The notes under the pieces are model-generated. The model was not told where the DNA came from. It saw nothing but the letters and a program-made list of their open reading frames with translations, and ran no database searches. Source: Rummeliibacillus pycnus (GTDB lineage: Bacteria > Bacillota > Bacilli > Bacillales_A > Planococcaceae). From it: 64,000 bases of DNA. The position numbers and the translations under genes are program-made. Location of the stretch: contig NZ_KZ614145.1 of assembly GCF_002884495.1 (NCBI RefSeq), positions 1,254,423 through 1,318,422 of the forward strand, read 5' to 3'. Shown in pieces: positions 46,149-55,356 of this stretch (position 1 is the first letter of the stretch; each line of letters starts with the position of its first letter).

Positions 46149-47039
46149 TCAGGCTTTTAAGAAAGCTGGATCTAAGTATGCAGGATTTGGATATTTATAA
46201 AAACCTTCTCCTGAACCTTTACCTGTTTTCCCTTTATCTAGGTACTCATTTTTTAGTAAATCTGCAATTGGTTGAGCTGCCGGATTGTGTTTTGCTTCAT
46301 TCGATACAATGTTATAGGCTGTTTGAAGACCAACGACATCAAGAATTGCAAATGGTCCCATTGGTGCTCCTGTTGCAAGCATCCAAGTTTTATCGATTGT
46401 TTCTGGATCAGCAACACCTTTAGCTAGTAATGTTTGTCCAGCATTTAATAATGGCACTAGTAATGAATTCAAAATATATCCAGGTTGTTCTTTTAAAATA
46501 TGAAGAGGAATCATACCGATCGTTCTTGCAAATTCTATTAATTGTTCTTCATATTGTTTATCTGTACCTGAATGTCCCATTACTTCAGCTGTATTGTTTT
46601 TCCATACTTCGTTTGCAAAGTGTAAAGCTAAAAATTTCTCTGGGCGACCTGTATATTCTGCAAATTGGCTTGGCAACATTGTTGATGAGTTAGATGCGAA
46701 AACCGTTTTTTCTGGTGCAACAGTTGCTAACTCTTTATAGAAATTTGTTTTAATTTCAACTATTTCAGGAACAGATTCAATCAGTAAATCAGCATCCTTT
46801 ACTGCATCTTTTAGATTTGAGCTGAACGTAAAACGTTTAAGTGCAGCAGAAGCTTTTTCTTCGTCTTTGAAATACTCTGCATAAACATCCTTTAACCCGT
46901 TTAAACGTTTTTTCGCTTTTTCAAGAGCTTCATCATTAATATCATAAACACTTACATTATAACCATGAAAAGCAGTTTGGAACGCAATTTGACTTCCTAA
47001 AACTCCACTACCAGCAACAGTAATATTTTTGAAATCCAT
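46149..47039 (-). CDS. 3-hydroxyacyl-CoA (3-hydroxybutyryl-CoA-type) dehydrogenase
   Basis: 296 residues from an ATG with GGGAG at 9 nt; a 13-codon extension upstream is unsupported. N-terminal NAD-binding GSGVLGSQIA and C-terminal domain with ATGAPMGPFAILDVVGL. The catalytic-site region reads HFANEVWKNNTAEVM instead of the usual HFFNPxxxMxLVE, a known sub-group variant. It oxidises short-chain 3-hydroxyacyl-CoA. Single gene with its own terminator. Confidence 0.8.
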   Translation of the reverse strand: MDFKNITVAGSGVLGSQIAFQTAFHGYNVSVYDINDEALEKAKKRLNGLKDVYAEYFKDEEKASAALKRFTFSSNLKDAVKDADLLIESVPEIVEIKTNFYKELATVAPEKTVFASNSSTMLPSQFAEYTGRPEKFLALHFANEVWKNNTAEVMGHSGTDKQYEEQLIEFARTIGMIPLHILKEQPGYILNSLLVPLLNAGQTLLAKGVADPETIDKTWMLATGAPMGPFAILDVVGLQTAYNIVSNEAKHNPAAQPIADLLKNEYLDKGKTGKGSGEGFYKYPNPAYLDPAFLKA

Positions 47040-47213
47040 TTGAATTAACTCCCTTTGAATAGATTTAACTACATACACATCATTGCACTTAGAATATTGA
47101 AAGTCAATTAAAAAGTGAGTAATTACTAACTAATTTATTTTTTTATTTCACAGAATAGCCTTAAATAGTAAACGTGTAGATTCTATTCACTGTTCTTAGT
47201 TTGTGTTAAAAAC

Positions 47214-47256
47214 AAAAGACCATTTGAAAAGAAATTCAAATGGCCTTTGTTTTTAA
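47214..47256 (-). terminator. Terminator downstream of the OsmC-family gene
   Basis: A long A-tract/T-tract hairpin: GACCATTTGA pairs with TCAAATGGCC (one G-U) inside AAAAACAAAA / TTTGTTTTT. It lies 177 bp after the osmC-family stop and could also act on the plus strand. Confidence 0.75.
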
Positions 47257-47346
47257 ATTTGATTAATTGAAATAATTTTATCTATTCGAATCAATTTATA
47301 AATAGTGTTCCAGTAGAAAAAGAAATGTAAACGCATTTCCTGAGAC

Positions 47347-47363
47347 TCGCCGTCTTCCGCTTC
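47347..47363. repeat. Fragment of a dispersed intergenic repeat
   Basis: TCGCCGTCTTCCGCTTC, 15 of 17 identical to 33481-33497. It resembles a short palindromic-type intergenic repeat that I recall as common in Bacillaceae genomes. Confidence 0.5.
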
Positions 47364-47432
47364 ATTACTATAACATAGATTTATATTTTCTAATTTTAAA
47401 CTATGAAATATGAAGAGGATACAAAAAAATAT

Positions 47433-47891
47433 TTATTTCTTAACCTCTCTGTTCTCAATTACCACTCCAGAGGAAACTAAATTTACTGAATTAGCAATTG
47501 TATCACCCACAGGACAATGCGCTTCAATGAATTTTTTAAACTCCTCTACTTTTTCAAATGGTGCATTTGTTTCAATATGAAAAGTATATCTGATTGATAA
47601 AAAACCAGGTCTTACATCAGATTTTCCAAAAAAGCCATCTAAGTCAATGTCACCTTCTAATTCAACCCAAAACTTTTGAAGATCAATCCCAAACTTCTTT
47701 GCGTATGTTCTAGCGACAATTGATTGGCATGCTCCTAAAGAGGTCAGCAAAAGTTCTACAGGATTCGCTCCTTTATCTGTACCCCCTAAATTTTCAGGTT
47801 CATCAATAATGATTTTGTGACCTCTTACTTCCCCTTCCACCAAAACATTTTCTTTTAAATATGTGTTTGCTTTAACTGTTGTAACTGCCAT
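47433..47891 (-). CDS. OsmC/Ohr-family protein
   Basis: 152 residues with Cys55 (SLGACQS) and Cys126 (AHCPVGDT), the peroxidatic and resolving cysteines of OsmC proteins, and GGTDKGANPVELLL as the family signature. Such proteins reduce organic hydroperoxides or act on sulfur compounds. AAAGGAGAG precedes the ATG. A SAM-I riboswitch lies directly upstream, which ties this member to methionine/sulfur status rather than to OhrR. Confidence 0.85.
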   Translation of the reverse strand: MAVTTVKANTYLKENVLVEGEVRGHKIIIDEPENLGGTDKGANPVELLLTSLGACQSIVARTYAKKFGIDLQKFWVELEGDIDLDGFFGKSDVRPGFLSIRYTFHIETNAPFEKVEEFKKFIEAHCPVGDTIANSVNLVSSGVVIENREVKK

Positions 47892-47930
47892 TTGATCTCT
47901 CTCCTTTTCATTAAAATTTTATGTGAAATT

Positions 47931-48120
47931 AAAAACCCCTCTCAAGGAAACGAGAAGGGCTACAAAATTAAAGTCAAAACTAATTCTGCATCACCTTCTC
48001 ATCTTCGGAATAACTTTCTATTCCTCTGAATTTGGCACCGTGCAGATCTTGAATACTAAGACTATGCTGGTTGCCGAGAGTTCATAGGGTCAGTCCCTCC
48101 CTCTCTCTTGATAAGAAGAA
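47931..48120 (-). promoter_or_regulatory. SAM-I (S-box) riboswitch with terminator
   Basis: Read on the minus strand from 48120: P1 arm CTTCTTATC, then AAGAGAG, GGAGGGACTG, CCCTATGAA, CGGCAACC and the 3' P1 arm GATGAGAAG (48003-47995), all S-box consensus blocks. Expression platform: CCCTTCTC (47959-47952) pairs with GAGAGGGG as terminator, followed by TTTTTAATT (47935-47927). The P1 3' arm GAGAAGG can pair with CCTTCTC to form the antiterminator. SAM should favour P1 and termination, turning off the osmC-family gene. Confidence 0.95.
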
Positions 48121-48257
48121 TTTTATTTCTTATTAAACTTATAGGAATTTATAAAATTATATTACCATCAACTAAATGAATAGTCAATTAATTTTGAAAT
48201 TTTAAAATTTGTAGCTATAACTATTTTCATAAAGCCAGTTTTGACTTAACTTGATAT

Positions 48258-48290
48258 CAAAAAACCAATTGTGAAATTTCAACAATTGGT
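48258..48290 (-). terminator. Terminator of maf
   Basis: Minus strand: ACCAATTGT pairs with ACAATTGGT over a 9-nt loop, followed by TTTTTTG. Confidence 0.8.
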
Positions 48291-48316
48291 CATATAATAG
48301 TTGTTTCATTATTTTC

Positions 48317-48904
48317 TTAAAGTGAAATCAATTTTAATGAGATAAGGTGTTCACACAATGTGGCTAATGGTAAACCCACTACATTTAAATAATCTCCTTC
48401 GATTCGGTCAACTAAAAATACACCCTCAGTTTGGATACCGTATCCACCTGCTTTATCAAACGGATCTCCAGTTGCAACATAAGCTTCTATAAGTTCATCC
48501 GATACATTTTTGAAAATGACTTTCGTTTTTTCTACAAATGTAGTTTCCTCTCCGTTTTCTTCAATAATTGCGACAGCTGTTAAAACCTCGTGTGCTGTGC
48601 CTCGTAAAGTACGGAGGTGGGATATTGCTTCGTCATGACTAGTTGGTTTATGAAGTAACCGATTGTCTTTCGCAACTATTGTATCTGCACCAACTACTAC
48701 TCTCCCTGGTACTTTTTTTGCAACATCACGAGCTTTTAATAAAGCTACTTCTTTAACATATTGTGAGACTTCTGTAGCTTGTACACTCGTTTCTTCAACA
48801 TCTGATGTAACGATATCAAATGGAATATTCAATCGTGCAAAGATTTCTTTTCGACGTGGTGATGCAGATGCTAATATAAATGATTTTGATGTATGAAATT
48901 GCAT
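48317..48904 (-). CDS. maf: Maf-family nucleoside triphosphate pyrophosphatase
   Basis: 195 residues. LASASPRRKEIF near the N-terminus is the Maf signature, with DTIVAKDN, GTAHEVLTAV and GDPFDKAGGYGIQ following. Maf proteins hydrolyse dTTP/UTP or modified nucleotides and are linked to septum formation arrest. Start chosen with the ATG at 48904; GGAGG lies upstream. Here it is a single gene, not next to radC/mreB. Confidence 0.9.
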   Translation of the reverse strand: MQFHTSKSFILASASPRRKEIFARLNIPFDIVTSDVEETSVQATEVSQYVKEVALLKARDVAKKVPGRVVVGADTIVAKDNRLLHKPTSHDEAISHLRTLRGTAHEVLTAVAIIEENGEETTFVEKTKVIFKNVSDELIEAYVATGDPFDKAGGYGIQTEGVFLVDRIEGDYLNVVGLPLATLCEHLISLKLISL

Positions 48905-48967
48905 ATATACTCTTCACTCCTCCTTTTAATCATACAAGAAATAGATGTATATTTAAATTTTTATCCA

Positions 48968-49002
48968 ATAAAAATCCCTTATATCTACGAAGACATAAGG
49001 GA
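48968..49002 (-). terminator. Terminator of the YdjM-like gene
   Basis: TCCCTTAT (48975-48982) pairs with ATAAGGGA (48995-49002); on the minus strand TTTTTATT follows. Confidence 0.85.
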
Positions 49003-49008
49003 ATGATC

Positions 49009-49497
49009 TTATTTCAAAATGAACGAATGACTAATTGTTTCAAATCCTAAATAGACGCAAAGTACTGTTAGTAGGATCGTCACAATGTCTTCTGTTTTAC
49101 TTCCTGTACGTGTCGTAACAGGAAAACGTACGTTTATATTTAGTGGAAATAATAATTTAATTCCTTTTTTTGTAGCCATATCGAGCATATAATGACTCAT
49201 CATTCCTATTAAGATTCCCGCTTTGAATGATTCATTTGATATGTAGTTATTCATAAACATTCCGATTAGGAATAAAAATAACAAACTATGCGTGAATGAT
49301 CGATGTCCAAATATGTTATGGACGATTTTGGATATCAGAGGAAATGTCCGACCAATTTTACTTCCTGTATGACAAATATCAGGAAGTAATGCACCAATTA
49401 CACTCGCGCCAACGAGCACTAATGAATCATAATTTGAAACTTGTTCTAAAGCAAGACCTGCTGCAATTCCGCCTATGATGTGAGTATTTCCTGTCAT
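49009..49497 (-). CDS. YdjM-like membrane-bound metal-dependent hydrolase
   Basis: 162 residues from the ATG with AAGGAG at 10 nt; an upstream 14-codon extension is unsupported. Four membrane segments with the motif GHRSFTHSLL and a HxxGG near the N-terminus (THIIGGIAAG), typical of the YdjM/DUF457 metal-dependent hydrolase family. The E. coli relative belongs to the SOS regulon. Here the promoter carries a LexA-type box. Confidence 0.82.
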   Translation of the reverse strand: MTGNTHIIGGIAAGLALEQVSNYDSLVLVGASVIGALLPDICHTGSKIGRTFPLISKIVHNIFGHRSFTHSLLFLFLIGMFMNNYISNESFKAGILIGMMSHYMLDMATKKGIKLLFPLNINVRFPVTTRTGSKTEDIVTILLTVLCVYLGFETISHSFILK

Positions 49498-49567
49498 GCT
49501 TGTAAATCTCCTTGTTTTTACCAAAAGATTGTTCGCCAAATGGCTTTTAATCTTATGTATTAAAACT

Positions 49568-49596
49568 AGTATAATAGAACATTAGTTCGTTTTCAA
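49568..49596 (-). promoter_or_regulatory. Promoter of the YdjM-like gene with a LexA (DinR) box
   Basis: Minus strand: -35 TTGAAA (49596-49591), 17-nt spacer, -10 TATACT (49573-49568). Within the spacer lies CGAACTAATGTTC (49589-49577), a GAAC-N4-GTTC match to the B. subtilis LexA box. Binding there would block polymerase. Confidence 0.7.
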
Positions 49597-50036
49597 TAAA
49601 AAATGGTATTTATCTACTCTTGAATTATTAAAGTGATAATTCCGTACAAATATTTAGTAAAGAAATATTTAATTAATACAGTCTTACAAATAGTCTTCTA
49701 TCTCAAAACCAAGAACATTCCACATTATTGAGTATTTTCTTGATACACAATGTTTAACTAAGTAGTTCTGTCAAGACATTTAGTTTGTTCGATCAAAGAT
49801 CAATACTCCTCACGAAACCAATTTTCGCTTGAATGAAAATAAGATGGAGTGTAACTATTAACTCTCTTAGAATAGCTCTTCAGTAATTCCAATTATTAAT
49901 TTTGAGAATTTGACATTATAAATAGTAAATTTTAGTTATTTTCCACAGTATTTAACCAAATATACTTAAAACAAACACATAAATGCACCGAATTTAATAT
50001 AATTTTCAGTCTATTCCAATGGTAGAATCATCACAT
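49597..50036. other. Gene-free spacer before the polysaccharide cluster
   Basis: About 440 bp, AT-rich, with no convincing open frame, RNA or repeat. Confidence 0.5.
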
Positions 50037-51035
50037 TTATCCATCTTCCTTCTTAACTTGATCAACATCTAGTAGATCTGCTATATCTTTCATTGAATAA
50101 CTATTAAATTGATACTTGTCTTTTAACATTACATAATGTTGCAAAATATTTTCTAATTCAGCAAAACTCTCATCAATATCCTTACCCATATTATGCGGAT
50201 GCCACCATAAATGATAGAGACTTTGATTCTTTGCAGCCAAAGTCATGGATTCTGTAATGCGTTTGTAACGTAATTTTTTTAACAATGGTAATTTATAATT
50301 TATTGATCTCAAAAAAGCACTAGCTGGAATATTATAGATTGGATCTTTTTTAATATCCGTTAACTTATAAAAATGCTGTCCCGTAAGATTTAAAAAAGTA
50401 TCTACCAATTTAATCCATCTCTTAAATTGCGACTGATTTGAATAACTTGGTTCATATATCCAGTGGTTTTCATTTCCCCTATATAATTTAATTCCTTTTT
50501 CTTTGCAAATTTGAAGATATGTTTTATTAACCTGATTTCTCGGAAATACAATAGATTGAATTTGATAACCTTTCTTATCTGCAATACATAAGGCGGATTG
50601 CATATCTGCTTGAAATTCCACCTCTTTTTGTCCTGGTTCTAAACAATAATAATGTGAAAATGTATGTGTTGCTAATTCTTGATTTTCTGTATTACCAATT
50701 AATTTAACGAGAGACGAGCCAAAAAATAAAGGCTCTTCAAGTTCATTTTCACCTATTTTTCTTAAAATGGGGTAAGGAGATAATTTTTGATTTTTGTATG
50801 ATGGTTTTACTTCCGGACTAAACTTTTCCATTTCCTGTTTGTTATTGGCATATAATAAGCCAACAGTTGCCCATGTTGCATGTATTCCATATTTTTCGAA
50901 TAATTCCAGCATTCTTGGAATCACTTTTCTCGAACCTATCAGATTATTATCATACTCTCCCTTAGAATAAACATCATGCACACCCCATTTCAATTCAAAA
51001 TCAAGTGATATTATAAGTCCTCCCTTATTGATCAT
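50037..51035 (-). CDS. Polysaccharide deacetylase-family protein
   Basis: 332 residues with no signal peptide. LIISLDFELKWG near the N-terminus and ATHTFSHYY (about 143-151) supply the Asp and His residues of the NodB/polysaccharide deacetylase fold. LWWHPHNMG appears near 275. It probably modifies the EPS repeat unit or a lipid-linked intermediate in the cytoplasm. It is the last gene of the cluster. Confidence 0.8.
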   Translation of the reverse strand: MINKGGLIISLDFELKWGVHDVYSKGEYDNNLIGSRKVIPRMLELFEKYGIHATWATVGLLYANNKQEMEKFSPEVKPSYKNQKLSPYPILRKIGENELEEPLFFGSSLVKLIGNTENQELATHTFSHYYCLEPGQKEVEFQADMQSALCIADKKGYQIQSIVFPRNQVNKTYLQICKEKGIKLYRGNENHWIYEPSYSNQSQFKRWIKLVDTFLNLTGQHFYKLTDIKKDPIYNIPASAFLRSINYKLPLLKKLRYKRITESMTLAAKNQSLYHLWWHPHNMGKDIDESFAELENILQHYVMLKDKYQFNSYSMKDIADLLDVDQVKKEDG

Positions 51036-51257
51036 TCCTCGAAATCCCCTTCTTTATCTTTCCAATTAAATTTCATCATCAAATTTCTCTCCTTTTTAAA
51101 AATAGTTATAACTGGTAGTACTTTTTCTTTTCTCTATATTTAGAGTATTATTGAATGATGGATTTATTACAAAAAATGGGATATTTTAAATTTCTAGAAT
51201 TCTACTCTATTTCTATGATCTACTTAAAAAGAAATAGAAACGGTAGTACTTTTTTAT

Positions 51258-52736
51258 TTATAAACCTTTAATTGTATTCTCTTTTAACAATTTATTTCTT
51301 TTAAATCGCTCTTTCAAAGTCAATACTAGATAAGTAAAACATTCAAGTTTAAATATTTTCGCTAATCCAAAATACAAAATTATTCCGACAATTACTTGAC
51401 AAACTATGGTCAGCATTTCAGATAACTCAAACCATTGAATGGTATAAACTACAGTTCCCATTACAAACGATAAAAGTAATGAAGGAAATATATCTTTAGA
51501 TTGCTCTTGTAAACTGTAGTCAATTAATTTTATATTTGGATATGCATTTATAAAACTTGAGATTATACTGCAAATGATTGCTGCCCAAACGATTGCGTAA
51601 ATTCCAAATGGTATACTAATAACTAAAATAATGGATTCCGTAACTTTTTTTATTATTTCAATTTTTAAAAAGATATCTCCTCGCCCTAAAGCACTAATAA
51701 CCTGCAAATTCGCGGTATGTATTGGCCAAAGTGCACAAACCGCACAAAACATTTGCATATAAGGAACAGCAGGTAACCATTTTTCTGTTAATAGTATCTT
51801 GATTAATGGTTCTGATATAATAGCTAGTCCTATTAACAACGGGAACACAATAAATGAGCTTGTAACAATTGATCTTCGAACAATTTCTTTTACTCTTTTT
51901 TTATCGTCTTGATGAGACGATAGAGTTGGTAACATTACTGATTGTATTGAACCATCGATATTACTTACAATAAGTGTGGGAAATTGTTCCCCTCTATTAT
52001 AGAAACCGAGCGTTGAAGGGCTAAAAAATTTAGCTATTATGAGACTTCGTAAATTTGAATATAAAGCAGTTATAAGTGATGAAATCAATAATTTCCAACC
52101 TAATGAAAATAAACTCTTGATAGATAAAATTGAAAAGATAAACCGTGGTCTCCACTTTACAATGAACCATAGGGTTATTGTAATTAGAAATTGATTACTC
52201 AATTGTTGTATTAGTAAAGCCCACACTCCAAAACTTGCATAAGCCAATATTATCCCAACCGAACCAGATATAATGATTGCACAAAAACTACTAATAAATA
52301 ACTTTTTAAAATGCATATTTCTTGAGAGAATCGCAATCTGTATTGAGTTAATAGAACAAAAAAACACCGTTAAAGATAGTATTCTGATCATTATTAAGAA
52401 ATTTGGTTGTTTAAAAAAAGTAGCTATATAAGGAGCAGTAATATAAAGTACAACATATAATAGAATAGCAACCAATAAATTTAAATAAAAAACAGAGGAA
52501 TAATCAACTTCATCTGTGTCTTTCTTCTGAATAAGTGCAGTATTAAAACCACCCTGCACTAAAATTTCAGCTATTGATGTAAAAATGGTAATAAGAACGA
52601 TTAATCCAAATTCTTCAGGCAACAAGAGGCGTGCCAACACTATATTTACAATAAATTGGATCCCATATGTCCCACGTTCCATAAGTTTCCAAAAAAGCGA
52701 ATGAAGCACTTCAGATTTAGTTATTTCATTTCTCAA
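51258..52736 (-). CDS. Wzx-like polysaccharide flippase (MOP family)
   Basis: 492 residues with about 14 membrane helices and the WzxC/lipopolysaccharide-biosynthesis-protein pattern (FGLIVLITIFTSIAEILVQGGFNTALIQKK, here in parts). It likely flips the undecaprenyl-linked repeat unit across the membrane. The next gene is the Wzy-like polymerase. Confidence 0.85.
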   Translation of the reverse strand: MRNEITKSEVLHSLFWKLMERGTYGIQFIVNIVLARLLLPEEFGLIVLITIFTSIAEILVQGGFNTALIQKKDTDEVDYSSVFYLNLLVAILLYVVLYITAPYIATFFKQPNFLIMIRILSLTVFFCSINSIQIAILSRNMHFKKLFISSFCAIIISGSVGIILAYASFGVWALLIQQLSNQFLITITLWFIVKWRPRFIFSILSIKSLFSLGWKLLISSLITALYSNLRSLIIAKFFSPSTLGFYNRGEQFPTLIVSNIDGSIQSVMLPTLSSHQDDKKRVKEIVRRSIVTSSFIVFPLLIGLAIISEPLIKILLTEKWLPAVPYMQMFCAVCALWPIHTANLQVISALGRGDIFLKIEIIKKVTESIILVISIPFGIYAIVWAAIICSIISSFINAYPNIKLIDYSLQEQSKDIFPSLLLSFVMGTVVYTIQWFELSEMLTIVCQVIVGIILYFGLAKIFKLECFTYLVLTLKERFKRNKLLKENTIKGL

Positions 52737-52818
52737 CTAATCAACTTCCTTCTTGCTCCTAATATAAAAAACTTTTAGAGTGATTTAAGTATTTTGAATT
52801 TCCGAAAATTAGTAAAAT

Positions 52819-54138
52819 TTATCCCCCTTTATAAGTTAATGAAAATAATATTAATAATAGTTGTATTGGAAAAAAATCCATAACAAAAGAGTCTAATGAT
52901 ATATTAGCAATCAATAATATATAAAGAGGGATGCTATTAATGGAAAATAACTGATAGTATTTTTTCTGTTTCAAATTATTAGCTAATGCTTCGATAATAG
53001 TAAAAAAATAAAAAATTGAAATAACCGATCCAATTATCCCCATGTAATAGAGCATTGTTAAATACATATTATGAGCCATAATATTACTTAATTTCCCAGA
53101 TCCAAACCCTGCACCAAAACAAAGTACTTTGAAATCATTTATTATTTCTGCAAAGAACATTTTCCATAAAATACTTCTTCCTGTAGTCAACCCCGCAATA
53201 TCTTGTCCAGAGGAGATAAATCTTTGTGAAAACAAATTATAAATATTATCATAGAAAAAATATGCAAATATTCCACCCGAAAATAATAATGAAAAGATGA
53301 ATTTTATCCCAAAAACAATGTTATTTCTTACAAAAGCTACTGCAGCTATTATTAATAAGAATAAAAAAGAAATTAAATACATTTTAGATACGGAAAAAAA
53401 ACCAAATACGCCTAGAGCCATAGCTAAAAATATTGATGTTTTTTTCCCTACTTGTTTGTAATAAATATTTATTATTAAACATGATATTGCAATTAATATT
53501 TGAATCGAATAATAATTTGGATCCAAATCAAGTCCTGCAAACCTTGTATTTAATTTTCCTTCAAGAATCAGGGTTTGAACAGTTGCCATCTTTATAATAT
53601 AATCATTTAAATTTGATATCACATAACTTAAAAGTCTAACAATACTAGATAAAAATAATCCGTAAGAATATATAAGTATATATCTATTGAACAGTCTATT
53701 ATCATTTAGAAATAGTACTGCAAAAAAAATCACTGTAAAATTTAATAAAAATCCTAGTACTGTAGATATTGTCCCTCCACTAAAGATGGGTATTGCAATA
53801 ACATATGCAACGAATAATAGATAGCTTCCCAACAATTTAATTTTAAATTTACTATTATGAATAATCATATAAATAATGCAAACAATTATATACAAAGCCG
53901 AAATAAATAAAAACATCGAGAACTGGTTAAAATTAAATTTTAATGCATAAACCCAGGAAACAAAAAATAATAAATAATCAAATTTAAACTCAATACGATC
54001 AAATACTATAGCGGCACAAATCATTAGCATAAACAATACTAGATAAATATTATTATTTGTATACATTTTTAGAACGACTAATATACTGGATATTGTACAA
54101 ATTATTAGACTACCATTATCTTTTTTTATAATCTCCAT
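52819..54138 (-). CDS. Wzy-like O-antigen/EPS polymerase
   Basis: 439 residues with about 11 membrane helices and a larger outer loop (about 295-345) before LCFGAGFGSGKLSNIMAHNMYL, a pattern of O-antigen ligase/Wzy proteins (GxGxGxx...HN). It would polymerise repeat units. The start overlaps the upstream glycosyltransferase end by 23 bp; the ribosome site is weak so the exact start is uncertain. Confidence 0.8.
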   Translation of the reverse strand: MEIIKKDNGSLIICTISSILVVLKMYTNNNIYLVLFMLMICAAIVFDRIEFKFDYLLFFVSWVYALKFNFNQFSMFLFISALYIIVCIIYMIIHNSKFKIKLLGSYLLFVAYVIAIPIFSGGTISTVLGFLLNFTVIFFAVLFLNDNRLFNRYILIYSYGLFLSSIVRLLSYVISNLNDYIIKMATVQTLILEGKLNTRFAGLDLDPNYYSIQILIAISCLIINIYYKQVGKKTSIFLAMALGVFGFFSVSKMYLISFLFLLIIAAVAFVRNNIVFGIKFIFSLLFSGGIFAYFFYDNIYNLFSQRFISSGQDIAGLTTGRSILWKMFFAEIINDFKVLCFGAGFGSGKLSNIMAHNMYLTMLYYMGIIGSVISIFYFFTIIEALANNLKQKKYYQLFSINSIPLYILLIANISLDSFVMDFFPIQLLLILFSLTYKGG

Positions 54139-55318
54139 CTTCTAGACTTATCACCTCTGAAAATTGCTTTAAAGAAATACTATTATTGATAGTATTTCTT
54201 TTATTATTATTTTTTAAATTTTCAATCATTTTAGGTTTTTTTAATAATTTTTTTATTGCAACAAAAATATTTTCTATTGCCATATCAGTGATAATTCCAT
54301 TATGATTATTGATTATTTGCTCACTAACAGCAGCATAGCTTGTTGTCACTACAGGAGTTTGTAAAATTAGCGCCTCGCCAATAACCATCGGATAACCCTC
54401 ATATGCTGAAGTTAGGATAAAGATGTCACTTTCTTTAATATACGGATAGGGATTTACTTTTTCTCCTACAAATTCTACTAAATCTAAAACATCTAATTTA
54501 CTAGCAATTTGTTTATTCAATTCAAAATCAGGACCGTCTCCAATGATTCTCCATTTAAAATTAGTTATCAAATCATCTTTTAGCATTTTACATATTTCTG
54601 GTATTATATTATACCGTTTAGTGGAATTCTCCATTCTTCCAACTGAAACAATATTTATTTTATCTTTTTCAAATGGTGTATATTCATTAGATCGTTCCAT
54701 TATTTCTTCCTTTGGTAAAAAGTTATATACAACATAAGTTTTCTTTGAAAATTCAGGGAAAATTTCGATAAATTTACTTCTACAAGCTTTTGATACACAA
54801 ACAATTTTATCGAAGTTTTTATAACTATTATGAGAAGAACTGTATTCAAATTCTGCCTTCTTTGGATCTGTATGGATCCATGCAATTTTACGCTTCGCAT
54901 TAATAAATTCCATTACAAATTGATTTGTACCACGGTTAAAATAACCTTTTTGTACATCATTAAAATATGAAATAGCTATATCATAATTATCAAATTCTTT
55001 TTGTCTTTTAAAAAGTATATTGTAGAACATTTCTGAACCTATTATTCTAACTAAAATCATACATAGTATTCTCAAAATAATGTGTAAAAAATTCCTGTTT
55101 TTAATCACTATTGAGAAAGGAGTCGCGGTTAATCTTAAAAGCAATGTACCGATCCTCACAGTTACTTTACCAGGAATCTCTTTCATCAATATTCCATCTC
55201 CAAATGAAAAGACATCTATTTCATATTTATTGTCTATCTGCAGTTCTTTAATCAAATTAACAAGTGCTTTTTGAATACCACCCATTTGCAAGTTTTGTGC
55301 AACAAATAAGATTTTCAT
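54116..55318 (-). CDS. GT4 family glycosyltransferase
   Basis: 400 residues, Rossmann-type GT-B fold. N-terminal LFVAQNLQMGGIQKALVNL and C-terminal NIVSVGRMENSTKR, IIGDGPD, ILTSAYEGYPMVIGEALILQTPVV with the EX7E Glu residues are GT4 hallmarks. Sugar donor unknown. Confidence 0.88.
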   Translation of the reverse strand: MKILFVAQNLQMGGIQKALVNLIKELQIDNKYEIDVFSFGDGILMKEIPGKVTVRIGTLLLRLTATPFSIVIKNRNFLHIILRILCMILVRIIGSEMFYNILFKRQKEFDNYDIAISYFNDVQKGYFNRGTNQFVMEFINAKRKIAWIHTDPKKAEFEYSSSHNSYKNFDKIVCVSKACRSKFIEIFPEFSKKTYVVYNFLPKEEIMERSNEYTPFEKDKINIVSVGRMENSTKRYNIIPEICKMLKDDLITNFKWRIIGDGPDFELNKQIASKLDVLDLVEFVGEKVNPYPYIKESDIFILTSAYEGYPMVIGEALILQTPVVTTSYAAVSEQIINNHNGIITDMAIENIFVAIKKLLKKPKMIENLKNNNKRNTINNSISLKQFSEVISLEDGDYKKR

Positions 55319-55356
55319 AATATTTTTGCCCCTTCACCCTACTTAGATAATGCAAT

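Larger units (their letters stand above)
47040..47432. other. Spacer with a terminator and a dispersed-repeat fragment
   Basis: About 390 bp without a gene. It holds the osmC-side terminator (47214-47256) and the repeat fragment at 47347-47363. No small open frame is convincing. Confidence 0.6.

Noticed and set aside
47326-47341. ATGTAAACGCATTTC as a CcpA cre site
   Set aside because: Close to the consensus but misses the final bases and lies about 290 bp from the nearest promoter region; more likely part of the dispersed repeat.
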